A stretch of DNA of 6,028 nucleotides, taken from Gammaproteobacteria bacterium. Its GTDB lineage: Bacteria > Pseudomonadota > Gammaproteobacteria > SZUA-229. Made by a program: the position numbers and the translations under genes. Of the stretch, positions 1-5,250 are shown piece by piece (position 1 is the first letter of the stretch; every line of letters begins with the position of its first letter). The notes beneath the pieces are model-generated. The model was not told the DNA's origin and ran no database searches. It worked only from the letters and a program-made list of their open reading frames with translations. The stretch covers positions 1-6,028 of the forward strand of contig JAASSE010000073.1 in assembly GCA_021768055.1 (NCBI GenBank). The letters are read 5' to 3'.

Positions 1-296
1 GCATGCAACTTGATAACAGCAGCGACTCGATTAACCAGCACACTCTCGTCTATGGGCTTGTCGATATCATCGCCTATGTTCAGAAAGTAGGCGCCGTCCC
101 TGTTCACGGTCAATACCAGTGGTTCGCGCTGTTCAGGCGGCAGCGGATTGGCACTTGCCTGCGGTAAATCAATTTCAACACCCTGCTGGATGATAGGTGC
201 GGTAATCATGAAGATAATCAACAGCACCAGCATCACATCGATGTAAGGCACAACGTTGATTTCAGAGACCGGTTTTCTTGAACTGAACCGTCGCAT
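1..296 (-). CDS. tolR: TolR, Tol-Pal motor subunit (3' end cut by window edge)
   Basis: Inner-membrane ExbD/TolR-family protein. With TolQ it uses the proton motive force to energise TolA, which keeps the outer membrane invaginating at division. The first 98 residues are present. A short cytoplasmic N-terminus (about 1-15) is followed by the family signature EINVVPYIDVMLVLLIIFM at 12-30. This contains the conserved membrane Asp (residue 20) thought to carry the proton. One transmembrane helix spans about 20-37, then the periplasmic domain begins. The C-terminal part lies outside the window. The ATG at 296-294 shares one base with the tolQ stop (TGATG), and a GAGG Shine-Dalgarno at 307-304 lies 7 bases upstream, so translation is probably coupled to tolQ. 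ExbD is the only serious alternative; the ybgC-tolQ context makes TolR far more likely. Confidence 0.95.
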   Translation of the reverse strand, partial: MRRFSSRKPVSEINVVPYIDVMLVLLIIFMITAPIIQQGVEIDLPQASANPLPPEQREPLVLTVNRDGAYFLNIGDDIDKPIDESVLVNRVAAVIKLH

Positions 297-1006
297 CAGG
301 CTACCTCTTCAGCATCAAGCTGTTCGTCTGGTATCGCTACACTCTGACGGTGCAGGATGGATGAGAATTCTTCGGCGAAATTTTCATAGGAACCGATCAA
401 CCTGTTGACCATTTCAGAATAGCGATTGTAGGCGATCACGGCCGGGATCGCGGCAAACAGGCCCATTGCGGTTGCAATCAGCGCTTCGGCGATGCCTGGT
501 GCGACCATGGACAGGCTGGCGTGCTGTACCGAACCCAGTGCTGTAAACGAGCGCATGATGCCCCACACGGTGCCGAACAGACCGACGTAAGGGCTGATCG
601 AGCCGATCGTAGCGAGCAGTGACAGATTGGATTCCAGCGTTTCCTCTTCCCTGGCGAGTGAAACTTTCATGCTGCGCTGCACCCCGGCTATCAGCATTTC
701 GCTGTTACCTATCGAGCGTTTATGCAGGCGCGCGTATTCAGCAAAGCCGGATTCAAAAATACGCGCCATGCCGCGACGCTCGTCCTCTTTTCGCTTCAAG
801 CGGGTGTATAAATCTGACAGGTTGATGCCGGACCAGAACTGGTCTTCGAAGCGCAGCGCATCTTCGCGCGCGAGTTTTAGCATCTTGTGCTTGGTAAAGA
901 TAATAACCCAGGACATCACCGATGCCGCCAGCAATGCCAGCATTACCAGCTGCACCAGTGTGCTTGCGCGCACGATAAGACCGATCAGGGACATATCAGC
1001 TTCCAT
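296..1006 (-). CDS. tolQ: TolQ, Tol-Pal proton channel subunit
   Basis: Inner-membrane MotA/TolQ/ExbB-family protein that forms the proton-driven motor with TolR and energises TolA-Pal. It has 236 residues, close to the 230 of E. coli TolQ. Three transmembrane segments are visible: about 17-37, 130-155 and 172-194. A large cytoplasmic region lies between the first two. The family block SISPYVGLFGTVWGIM (136-151) and the block APGIAEALIATAMGLFAAIP (169-188) carry the conserved channel threonines. I chose the ATG at 1006-1004 because a strong GGAGG (1017-1013) sits 6 bases upstream and because MEADMSLIGL lines up with the E. coli N-terminus. An in-frame ATG at 1060 would add 18 residues lying inside ybgC and unlike TolQ. 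The ATG at 994 is too far from the Shine-Dalgarno. The chosen start overlaps the end of ybgC by 11 bases. Confidence 0.95.
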   Translation of the reverse strand: MEADMSLIGLIVRASTLVQLVMLALLAASVMSWVIIFTKHKMLKLAREDALRFEDQFWSGINLSDLYTRLKRKEDERRGMARIFESGFAEYARLHKRSIGNSEMLIAGVQRSMKVSLAREEETLESNLSLLATIGSISPYVGLFGTVWGIMRSFTALGSVQHASLSMVAPGIAEALIATAMGLFAAIPAVIAYNRYSEMVNRLIGSYENFAEEFSSILHRQSVAIPDEQLDAEEVA

Positions 1007-1424
1007 GCAACACCTCCTTAATCGGTTGGGGTATACGCGCCGGGGAAAATTTGTCGGCATCCAGGCAGGCGATGGTCACTTCCGCACTGCACAGGCCGGT
1101 TTCATCTGAGTCTCTGGTTATCATCTGTCTAAAGGTCAGTCTGGCATTGCCCCGGTCGATTATTTCAGCGCTAACCGTCAGTGCATCGTTGAAAACCGCC
1201 GGTTTCTGATACTGAATCGAGAGGCTATGGACAGCAAAGATTATTCCGTATTCTTGTTTTAATTTATCCTGTTCAAATCCGAGCTGGCGTAAGTATTCCG
1301 TTCGGGCGCGTTCCATGAACTTCAGGTAATTCGCGTAATACACCACTCCACCTGCATCCGTGTCCTCATAGTAGACACGCACGGGCCAGCAAAATTCAGT
1401 GGCGGACGCAATTTGTTTTACCAT
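996..1424 (-). CDS. ybgC: YbgC, acyl-CoA thioesterase of the Tol-Pal operon
   Basis: Small cytoplasmic hot-dog-fold thioesterase of the 4-hydroxybenzoyl-CoA thioesterase family. Homologues hydrolyse acyl-CoA or acyl-ACP and are linked to phospholipid metabolism. It has 142 residues, close to the usual 130-140. The signature VYYEDTDAGGVVYYANYLKF (17-36) holds the catalytic Asp at 23 and is followed by MERARTE (37-43). Residue 30 is Tyr where E. coli YbgC has His; I believe other gammaproteobacterial YbgC proteins also have Tyr here. The ATG at 1424-1422 begins 13 bases after the ruvB stop. The upstream TTAAGTGC has no good Shine-Dalgarno, so coupling to ruvB is likely. The stop overlaps the start of tolQ. 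The role of YbgC in the Tol system is not settled in any organism. Confidence 0.93.
   Translation of the reverse strand: MVKQIASATEFCWPVRVYYEDTDAGGVVYYANYLKFMERARTEYLRQLGFEQDKLKQEYGIIFAVHSLSIQYQKPAVFNDALTVSAEIIDRGNARLTFRQMITRDSDETGLCSAEVTIACLDADKFSPARIPQPIKEVLHGS
1013..1017 (-). promoter_or_regulatory. Strong tolQ ribosome binding site
   Basis: The minus strand reads TAAGGAGGTG at 1020-1011, a nearly complete anti-Shine-Dalgarno match inside the last codons of ybgC. It lies 6 bases before ATG 1006-1004, which decides the tolQ start. It is the strongest ribosome binding site in the window, in keeping with TolQ being needed in excess over TolR. Confidence 0.85.
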
Positions 1425-1432
1425 GCACTTAA

Positions 1433-1446
1433 GATAACTAGTTATC
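1433..1446. repeat. Perfect 14-bp palindrome over the ruvB stop codon
   Basis: The sequence GATAACTAGTTATC is a perfect palindrome with no spacer. It includes the last codons and TAG stop of ruvB and part of the 13-base ruvB/ybgC gap. It has no loop and no following T-run, so it is not an intrinsic terminator. It could be a protein-binding dyad controlling ybgC-tolQR, or chance. Confidence 0.4.
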
Positions 1447-2484
1447 CTGTATCAGGTCGAGCGTGGCCTGTTTCTGGCTCATCGATGACGGTACTTCCAG
1501 GCCGAACAGGCGGTACACATTGGGCGTCGCCACACGGCCACGCTGGGTACGCATCAGATACCCCTGTTGTATCAAATACGGTTCGATCACGTCTTCAATG
1601 GTATCGCGCTCCTCGCCAATCGCGGCAGCCAGGTTATCCACCCCGACCGGCCCGCCATCAAACTTGTCGATGATCGCCTGTAACAGGCGCCGGTCCATTA
1701 CATCCAGCCCGTTGTTATCAACGTTCAGCAGTTTCAACGCGGCCGAGGCGACATCTACCGTGACCATGCCGTCGGCCTTCACCTGGGCATAATCGCGCAC
1801 GCGTCTCAACAGGCGATTGGAAATACGTGGTGTTCCCCTGGAGCGCTTGGCTATTTCCGCTGCACCCGCTTCATCGATATCCACGCTGAGTATGCGTGCA
1901 GTTCGCTGCACGATCCGGGTCAGGTCAGCGGTGGAGTAGAAATCCAGCCGCAATACGATGCCAAAGCGGTCGCGCAGCGGCGACGTCAGAGAGCCAGCGC
2001 GTGTGGTTGCACCGACTAAAGTAAATGCCGGCAGGTCCAGCTTGATGGAACGCGCAGCCGGCCCTTCACCAATCATGATGTCAAGCTGATGGTCTTCCAT
2101 CGCCGGGTACAGTATCTCCTCCACCACCGGACTCAGGCGGTGGATCTCGTCCACGAACAGCACGTCATGGGGTTCGAGATTGGTCAGCATTGCCGCCAGA
2201 TCGCCCGGCTTTTCCAGTACCGGCCCTGAGGTCGAATGCAGGTTGACGTCCATTTCATTGGCCACGATATGCGCCAGCGTAGTTTTACCCAGTCCCGGCG
2301 GGCCAAATATCAGCAAATGGTCCAGAGCTTCCTTGCGCCCTCTTGCCGCCGGGATAAAGATATCCAGCTGTTCAGTCACCGCGGGTTGACCACGGTAATC
2401 ATTCAATAAATGCGGTCGGATCGCACGATCGATCGCGACTTCATCATCGGTTTGTTCCGGTGTGATGATGCGTTCTTCACTCAT
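1438..2484 (-). CDS. ruvB: RuvB, Holliday-junction branch-migration ATPase
   Basis: Hexameric AAA+ motor that pumps DNA through the RuvA-bound Holliday junction during recombination repair and fork rescue. It has 348 residues; E. coli RuvB has 336, and the difference is a slightly longer C-terminal tail. Visible in order are Walker [10 protein letters not shown] (61-69), Walker B with VDEIHRL (111-117), sensor 1 GATTRAG (158-164), the arginine-finger segment SPLRDRFG (168-175), and the sensor 2 stretch [15 protein letters not shown] (217-231). Last comes the winged-helix DNA-binding domain (about 260-330), with [20 protein letters not shown] and QRGRVAT. All motor motifs look intact. The start ATG overlaps the ruvA stop as ATGA. 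GAAGG lies about 10 bases upstream. The stop TAG is followed 13 bases later by ybgC. Confidence 0.98.
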   Translation of the reverse strand: MSEERIITPEQTDDEVAIDRAIRPHLLNDYRGQPAVTEQLDIFIPAARGRKEALDHLLIFGPPGLGKTTLAHIVANEMDVNLHSTSGPVLEKPGDLAAMLTNLEPHDVLFVDEIHRLSPVVEEILYPAMEDHQLDIMIGEGPAARSIKLDLPAFTLVGATTRAGSLTSPLRDRFGIVLRLDFYSTADLTRIVQRTARILSVDIDEAGAAEIAKRSRGTPRISNRLLRRVRDYAQVKADGMVTVDVASAALKLLNVDNNGLDVMDRRLLQAIIDKFDGGPVGVDNLAAAIGEERDTIEDVIEPYLIQQGYLMRTQRGRVATPNVYRLFGLEVPSSMSQKQATLDLIQDN

Positions 2485-3113
2485 GAACTGCCCGCCTTCG
2501 ATGTATTATTGGCTGCACCCTGTAGAGCAGTACGGATGATCGACTCGGTATCCAGCCCCTTGACTTCAACCGCGCGCACCATGCGACTGGCTTCCTGTGG
2601 CTTGTAACCCAGTGCTGTTAACGCGCTGACTGCATCGCTCACCGGACTCGACTGTTGCGGCATCGATGCGGCGGCACTGTCGCCTGACTCCTCTGCGACC
2701 GGGGTAAATTCTTCACCGAGCTTGTCGCGCAGTTCAACGATGAGACGTTCCGCTGTTTTCTTGCCGACGCCGGGTAACCCGGTCAGTACAGCAGCATCGT
2801 TTTCCTGCACCGCACGGGCAAAATCCTGGGCACTGATGCCCGACAGTATGGTCAGGCCCAGCTTGGGACCGACGCCATTGATACGAATCAGGTTACGGAA
2901 CAGTTTGCGCTCGGCAACGGAATAAAATCCGTACAACAGCTGCGCATCTTCACGCACCACCATGTGGGTGTACAAAACCACTTCTTCACCGGCGGCGGGT
3001 AATTGATAAAAGGTAGACATCGGCGCTTCGAGTTCGTAGCCGACACCCTGCACATCGACCAGCAGTTCGGGCGGTTGTTTGCTGAGCAGCTTGCCCTTGA
3101 GCCGGCCGATCAA
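2481..3113 (-). CDS. ruvA: RuvA, Holliday-junction binding protein (TTG start)
   Basis: Tetrameric protein that binds the four-way junction in an open square form and loads RuvB rings. It has 210 residues with the start chosen here (E. coli 203). Domain I, an OB fold, covers about 1-63 and ends with the acidic pin E55-D56 in [12 protein letters not shown]. Two helix-hairpin-helix motifs follow, INGVGPKLG (78-86) and [12 protein letters not shown] (113-124). A variable linker (about 140-160) leads to the RuvB-contacting domain III ([12 protein letters not shown] and onward). RuvA proteins begin MIGRL; here the matching codon before IGRL is TTG at 3113-3111, with GAGGG (3126-3122) 8 bases upstream. 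It overlaps the ruvC stop by 4 bases (TTGA). An ATG at 3182 gives a 23-residue extension that lies wholly inside ruvC and does not look like RuvA. Confidence 0.95.
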   Translation of the reverse strand: MIGRLKGKLLSKQPPELLVDVQGVGYELEAPMSTFYQLPAAGEEVVLYTHMVVREDAQLLYGFYSVAERKLFRNLIRINGVGPKLGLTILSGISAQDFARAVQENDAAVLTGLPGVGKKTAERLIVELRDKLGEEFTPVAEESGDSAAASMPQQSSPVSDAVSALTALGYKPQEASRMVRAVEVKGLDTESIIRTALQGAANNTSKAGSS

Positions 3114-3625
3114 ATCCAGCGCCCTCGCCGTGTCCCTGCGGCAATGCCGGATGAACGCACCTTGATGTGATGGGCATGACAAATCGCGATGGCCAGTGCA
3201 TCAGCCTCGTCACTTTGTGGCATGGTATCCAGATCCAGTAATCGTTGAATCATTTGTTGTACTTGTTGTTTTTCTGCAGCCCCGCTGCCGACCACTGCTT
3301 TTTTTATTGCCCGGGGCGTATATTCACCGATCTGCAAATTCGCCTGTATCCCGGCACAGATAGCCGCCCCTCTCGCCTGCCCCAGCTTCAACGCCGAATC
3401 CACATTGCGCTTCACGAATACCTGCTCGATTGCCATCGAAGCCGGCTTCCAGGTACTCACGATATCACTGATTTCGGTGAATATGATACCGAGTTTATCA
3501 CCCAGTGTATCGCCGTTTATTTCGATAAATCCGCTGGTGATGTATTGATGCCGGAAGCCATCGGTATCGAGGACGCCGTATCCCGTTATGCGTGAGCCGG
3601 GGTCGATACCGAGGATCCTGACCAT
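3110..3625 (-). CDS. ruvC: RuvC, Holliday-junction resolvase
   Basis: Dimeric endonuclease with an RNase H-like fold. It makes paired nicks across Holliday junctions after RuvAB branch migration. It has 171 residues (E. coli 173). The four metal-binding carboxylates are visible: Asp8 in [13 protein letters not shown] (5-17), Glu67 in AIEQVFV (65-71), and Asp139 and Asp142 in [15 protein letters not shown] (138-152). The segment [17 protein letters not shown] (71-87) is also typical. The ATG at 3625 is 12 bases after the yebC stop. The gap CGGCTGACAGCC has no Shine-Dalgarno, so initiation is probably weak and coupled to yebC. The stop overlaps the ruvA start. Confidence 0.97.
   Translation of the reverse strand: MVRILGIDPGSRITGYGVLDTDGFRHQYITSGFIEINGDTLGDKLGIIFTEISDIVSTWKPASMAIEQVFVKRNVDSALKLGQARGAAICAGIQANLQIGEYTPRAIKKAVVGSGAAEKQQVQQMIQRLLDLDTMPQSDEADALAIAICHAHHIKVRSSGIAAGTRRGRWI
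3122..3126 (-). promoter_or_regulatory. ruvA ribosome binding site supporting the TTG start
   Basis: GAGGG on the minus strand, inside the last codons of ruvC, sits 8 bases before TTG 3113-3111. Together with the MIGRL-type N-terminus it identifies TTG as the ruvA start. Confidence 0.65.
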
Positions 3626-3637
3626 GGCTGTCAGCCG

Positions 3638-4393
3638 TTATGCCTGTTGCAGAATTGCCAGCACTTCATCAGAAAAATCCGCATTGGTATACACATCCTG
3701 TACGTCATCCAGCTCTTCGAGGGTATCGATAAGGCGCATGATTTTTTCAGCGTCTTCTTCGCTGACCACAGTTTCGGTGGTGGGTTTTTCGATAATTTCA
3801 GCGTGTTCAGGTGTCTGCCCGGCAGCAATCATCGCATCCTTTACCGCGATGAAATCTTCATAGCTGGTGGAAACTTCGATGCTGCCGTCTTCATTCGTGT
3901 CCACATCCTCGGCCCCGGCTTCCAGGGCTGATTCCATAATGGCATCTTCGTCGCTGCCTGCCGGGTAGGTCATCAGACCGATACGGTTGAACAGGTAAGC
4001 AACGGAACCATCGGTACCCAGGTTACCGCCGGCCTTGGTAAAGGCATGCCGCACTTCCGATACCGTACGCTTTCGGTTGTCCGTCATGCAATCGACCATG
4101 ACCGCAGTGCCACCGGGACCGTAACCCTCATAGCGCACTTCTTCGTAATTGGTATCGTCACCTTCACCAGTACCCCGCTTGATCGCCCTGTCGATGGTGT
4201 CCTTGCTCATATTGGCGCCGAGCGCCTTGTCCACCGCCAGCCTCAGACGCGGATTGGCGGCGGGATCACCGCCCCCGCCAGTGCGTGCGGCCACGGTAAT
4301 TTCACGAATCAACTTGGTGTAGATTTTCCCCCGTTTCTTGTCCTGGGCGGCTTTTCTGTGCTTGATGTTCGCCCATTTGCTATGGCCAGCCAT
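3638..4393 (-). CDS. yebC: YebC/TACO1-family translation or transcription factor
   Basis: Cytoplasmic three-domain protein of the YebC/PmpR family. It has 251 residues (E. coli 246). Members have been described as DNA-binding transcription regulators (PmpR). Other members, including mitochondrial TACO1, ease ribosome stalling at proline-rich stretches; which applies here cannot be read from sequence. The diagnostic start [20 protein letters not shown] (1-20) is basic and helical. YEGYGPGG (88-95) and [14 protein letters not shown] (105-118) are family signatures, and the C-terminal half is strongly acidic. The start is fixed by the family N-terminus; AGGT at 4406-4403 lies 9 bases upstream. 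The reading frame stays open back to an ATG at 4534, but that 47-residue extension crosses the intergenic repeat region and is not YebC-like. It heads the run of close genes into ruvC-ruvA-ruvB. Confidence 0.96.
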   Translation of the reverse strand: MAGHSKWANIKHRKAAQDKKRGKIYTKLIREITVAARTGGGGDPAANPRLRLAVDKALGANMSKDTIDRAIKRGTGEGDDTNYEEVRYEGYGPGGTAVMVDCMTDNRKRTVSEVRHAFTKAGGNLGTDGSVAYLFNRIGLMTYPAGSDEDAIMESALEAGAEDVDTNEDGSIEVSTSYEDFIAVKDAMIAAGQTPEHAEIIEKPTTETVVSEEDAEKIMRLIDTLEELDDVQDVYTNADFSDEVLAILQQA

Positions 4394-4443
4394 GATGCAA
4401 CTACCTGATGTATCTGATGGCGCAAAGTGTATCATTTTTAGCG

Positions 4444-4471
4444 GCCATAAGTGGCGAAGGGAAAGTGGCAA
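4444..4471 (-). promoter_or_regulatory. Candidate sigma-70 promoter for yebC-ruvCAB (weak)
   Basis: TTGCCA (4471-4466, five of six bases of TTGACA) and TATGGC (4449-4444, three of six of TATAAT) lie 16 bases apart, about 50 bases upstream of yebC. The -35 overlaps the heptad repeat. An alternative is the extended -10-like TGATACACT at 4434-4426, which has no convincing -35. No CTGT-N8-ACAG LexA box was seen here. It is a guess based on position and partial consensus. Confidence 0.3.
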
Positions 4472-4476
4472 GTGGC
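4449..4476. repeat. Heptad direct repeat upstream of yebC
   Basis: On the plus strand AAGTGGC occurs at 4449-4455, 4463-4469 and 4470-4476, all in 7-base register. The register slot between the first two (4456-4462) reads GAAGGGA, a diverged unit. On the coding strand the unit reads GCCACTT. It covers the candidate yebC -35, so it may be a regulator-binding array. It is short enough that chance is possible. Confidence 0.5.
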
Positions 4477-4506
4477 TCGGTAAGCCATATTTTTCCTCGC
4501 CCCTGT

Positions 4507-4522
4507 GAAGCGAACACGCTTC
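4507..4522 (-). other. GC-rich hairpin right after the hydrolase stop codon
   Basis: On the minus strand GAAGCG (4522-4517), loop TGTT, CGCTTC (4512-4507) forms a perfect 6-bp stem that begins one base after the TAG stop of the hydrolase gene. There is no T-run after it (ACAGGGGCGAGG follows), so it lacks the tail of an intrinsic terminator. It may mark an mRNA 3' end or protect one, or slow RNA polymerase before yebC. Confidence 0.4.
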
Positions 4523-4523
4523 G

Positions 4524-5183
4524 CTACGCAGCACTGGTGTCCGGTAAAGGCGTCACGACCTCATCCCCGAATTTGCCCGAACGCAGAAACGTGATGACCT
4601 GGGTGGCGACGCGGGTGGAGAGCAGCATGCCGGTATGACTGACTGGCAGCACGATGTAATCGGTCGCACCCTTGAGCTGGGTTTCTTCCACCGAGACCGT
4701 GCCATCGTGCGGCAGGCGTGGCCCCCCTGCGACCAGACCAACACCAAGCGGGAAGCTGCCCGCAATAATGCCGATGTCCTGCCAGCCTTTCCATTCCGGA
4801 ACGCCGCCGAGCAAACCCCGGTCGGTTGCCTTGCCCAACGACCAGCGTGTGATAGGTACTTTCGACAGCCGGCGACTGACGGTACTGCCGTTCACCGGTG
4901 TTCCCATCAATACGATACGACCGTCACGGTTGAACGGGAACTGGTCGAACAAGTGCAGCAGCACGATACCGCCGAAACTGTGACCGACAAAATGCACCAC
5001 TGGTGCATCCAGCTTTTCCACGTACTCGTGCAGACGGCTGGCTATGGTCGAGGGCGGTTTGCCCCAGATGTGATACTTGTAGGAATGGCATTCATAACCG
5101 GCAGCAGCAAGGTGTCGGCGCAGGCGCCACATATCCATGCCGTTACTCCAGACACCGTGCACTAAAACCACTGCTTCTCGCAT
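4524..5183 (-). CDS. Alpha/beta hydrolase, substrate unknown
   Basis: Serine hydrolase of the alpha/beta-hydrolase fold, closest in pattern to short bacterial esterase/lipase-like proteins; the substrate cannot be assigned. It has 219 residues. The first strand and oxyanion turn are [12 protein letters not shown] (4-15). The nucleophile elbow GHSFGG (67-72) gives Ser69, the likely acid is Asp160 in [10 protein letters not shown] (158-167), and the likely base is His183 in VSHTGML (181-187). There is no signal peptide, lipobox or membrane segment, so it should be cytoplasmic. The ATG at 5183 is needed to keep the first strand. There is no Shine-Dalgarno before it, but a good -10 element ends 6 bases upstream, suggesting a leaderless mRNA. 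It is flanked by 67 bases towards nadA and 130 bases towards yebC, so it looks like its own transcription unit. The fold call is firm; function is open. Confidence 0.9.
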   Translation of the reverse strand: MREAVVLVHGVWSNGMDMWRLRRHLAAAGYECHSYKYHIWGKPPSTIASRLHEYVEKLDAPVVHFVGHSFGGIVLLHLFDQFPFNRDGRIVLMGTPVNGSTVSRRLSKVPITRWSLGKATDRGLLGGVPEWKGWQDIGIIAGSFPLGVGLVAGGPRLPHDGTVSVEETQLKGATDYIVLPVSHTGMLLSTRVATQVITFLRSGKFGDEVVTPLPDTSAA

Positions 5184-5189
5184 GGTTGT

Positions 5190-5217
5190 ATTTTAGCAGT
5201 CAGGAATTGGGTAACAA
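5190..5217 (-). promoter_or_regulatory. Extended -10 promoter of the hydrolase gene, probably leaderless
   Basis: On the minus strand TGC-TAAAAT (5198-5190) matches the extended -10 consensus TGnTATAAT in all but one of its defined bases. TTGTTA (5217-5212) is a partial -35 at 16 bases spacing. The 6 bases ACAACC then lead straight into ATG 5183. Transcription starting at the usual distance would begin at or next to the A of the start codon. Confidence 0.6.
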
Positions 5218-5225
5218 ATATTGTT
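5213..5225. repeat. Inverted repeat overlapping the hydrolase -35
   Basis: AACAA (5213-5217), spacer ATA, TTGTT (5221-5225) is a perfect 13-bp dyad. It shares five bases with the candidate -35 TTGTTA, a usual place for a repressor operator. It is AT-rich and short, so chance is a real possibility, and no regulator is recognised. Confidence 0.35.
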
Positions 5226-5250
5226 GGGGGAGGTATTAACGAAGCTGCTG

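Noticed and set aside
1007..1060. Longer TolQ starting at ATG 1060
   Set aside because: The extra 18 residues overlap ybgC coding sequence, are unlike TolQ N-termini, and the excellent GGAGG belongs to ATG 1006.
627..1109. 160-codon open frame on the plus strand
   Set aside because: It lies antisense to tolQ and ybgC, whose protein signatures are unmistakable; the translation has no recognisable domain.
4473..4494. Plus-strand hairpin TGGCT-CGGTA-AGCCA followed by TATTTTT, resembling an intrinsic terminator
   Set aside because: The stem is only 5 bp and no plus-strand gene or promoter feeds it; in the coding direction no T-run follows. At most it would stop antisense transcription.
4394..4523. 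Search for a LexA (SOS) box upstream of yebC-ruvCAB
   Set aside because: No CTGT-N8-ACAG site was found by eye here. The closest sequence, CGTGTTCGCTTCACAG on the minus strand, matches only one half-site.
4408..4638. Possible small gene on the plus strand covering the intergenic region
   Set aside because: Half of it is antisense to the hydrolase 3' end, the rest crosses repeat and hairpin sequence, and the protein is low-information with no Shine-Dalgarno that stands out.
4635..5165. 176-codon open frame on the plus strand
   Set aside because: It is the mirror of the alpha/beta hydrolase, which has an intact triad on the other strand; no domain and no convincing start.
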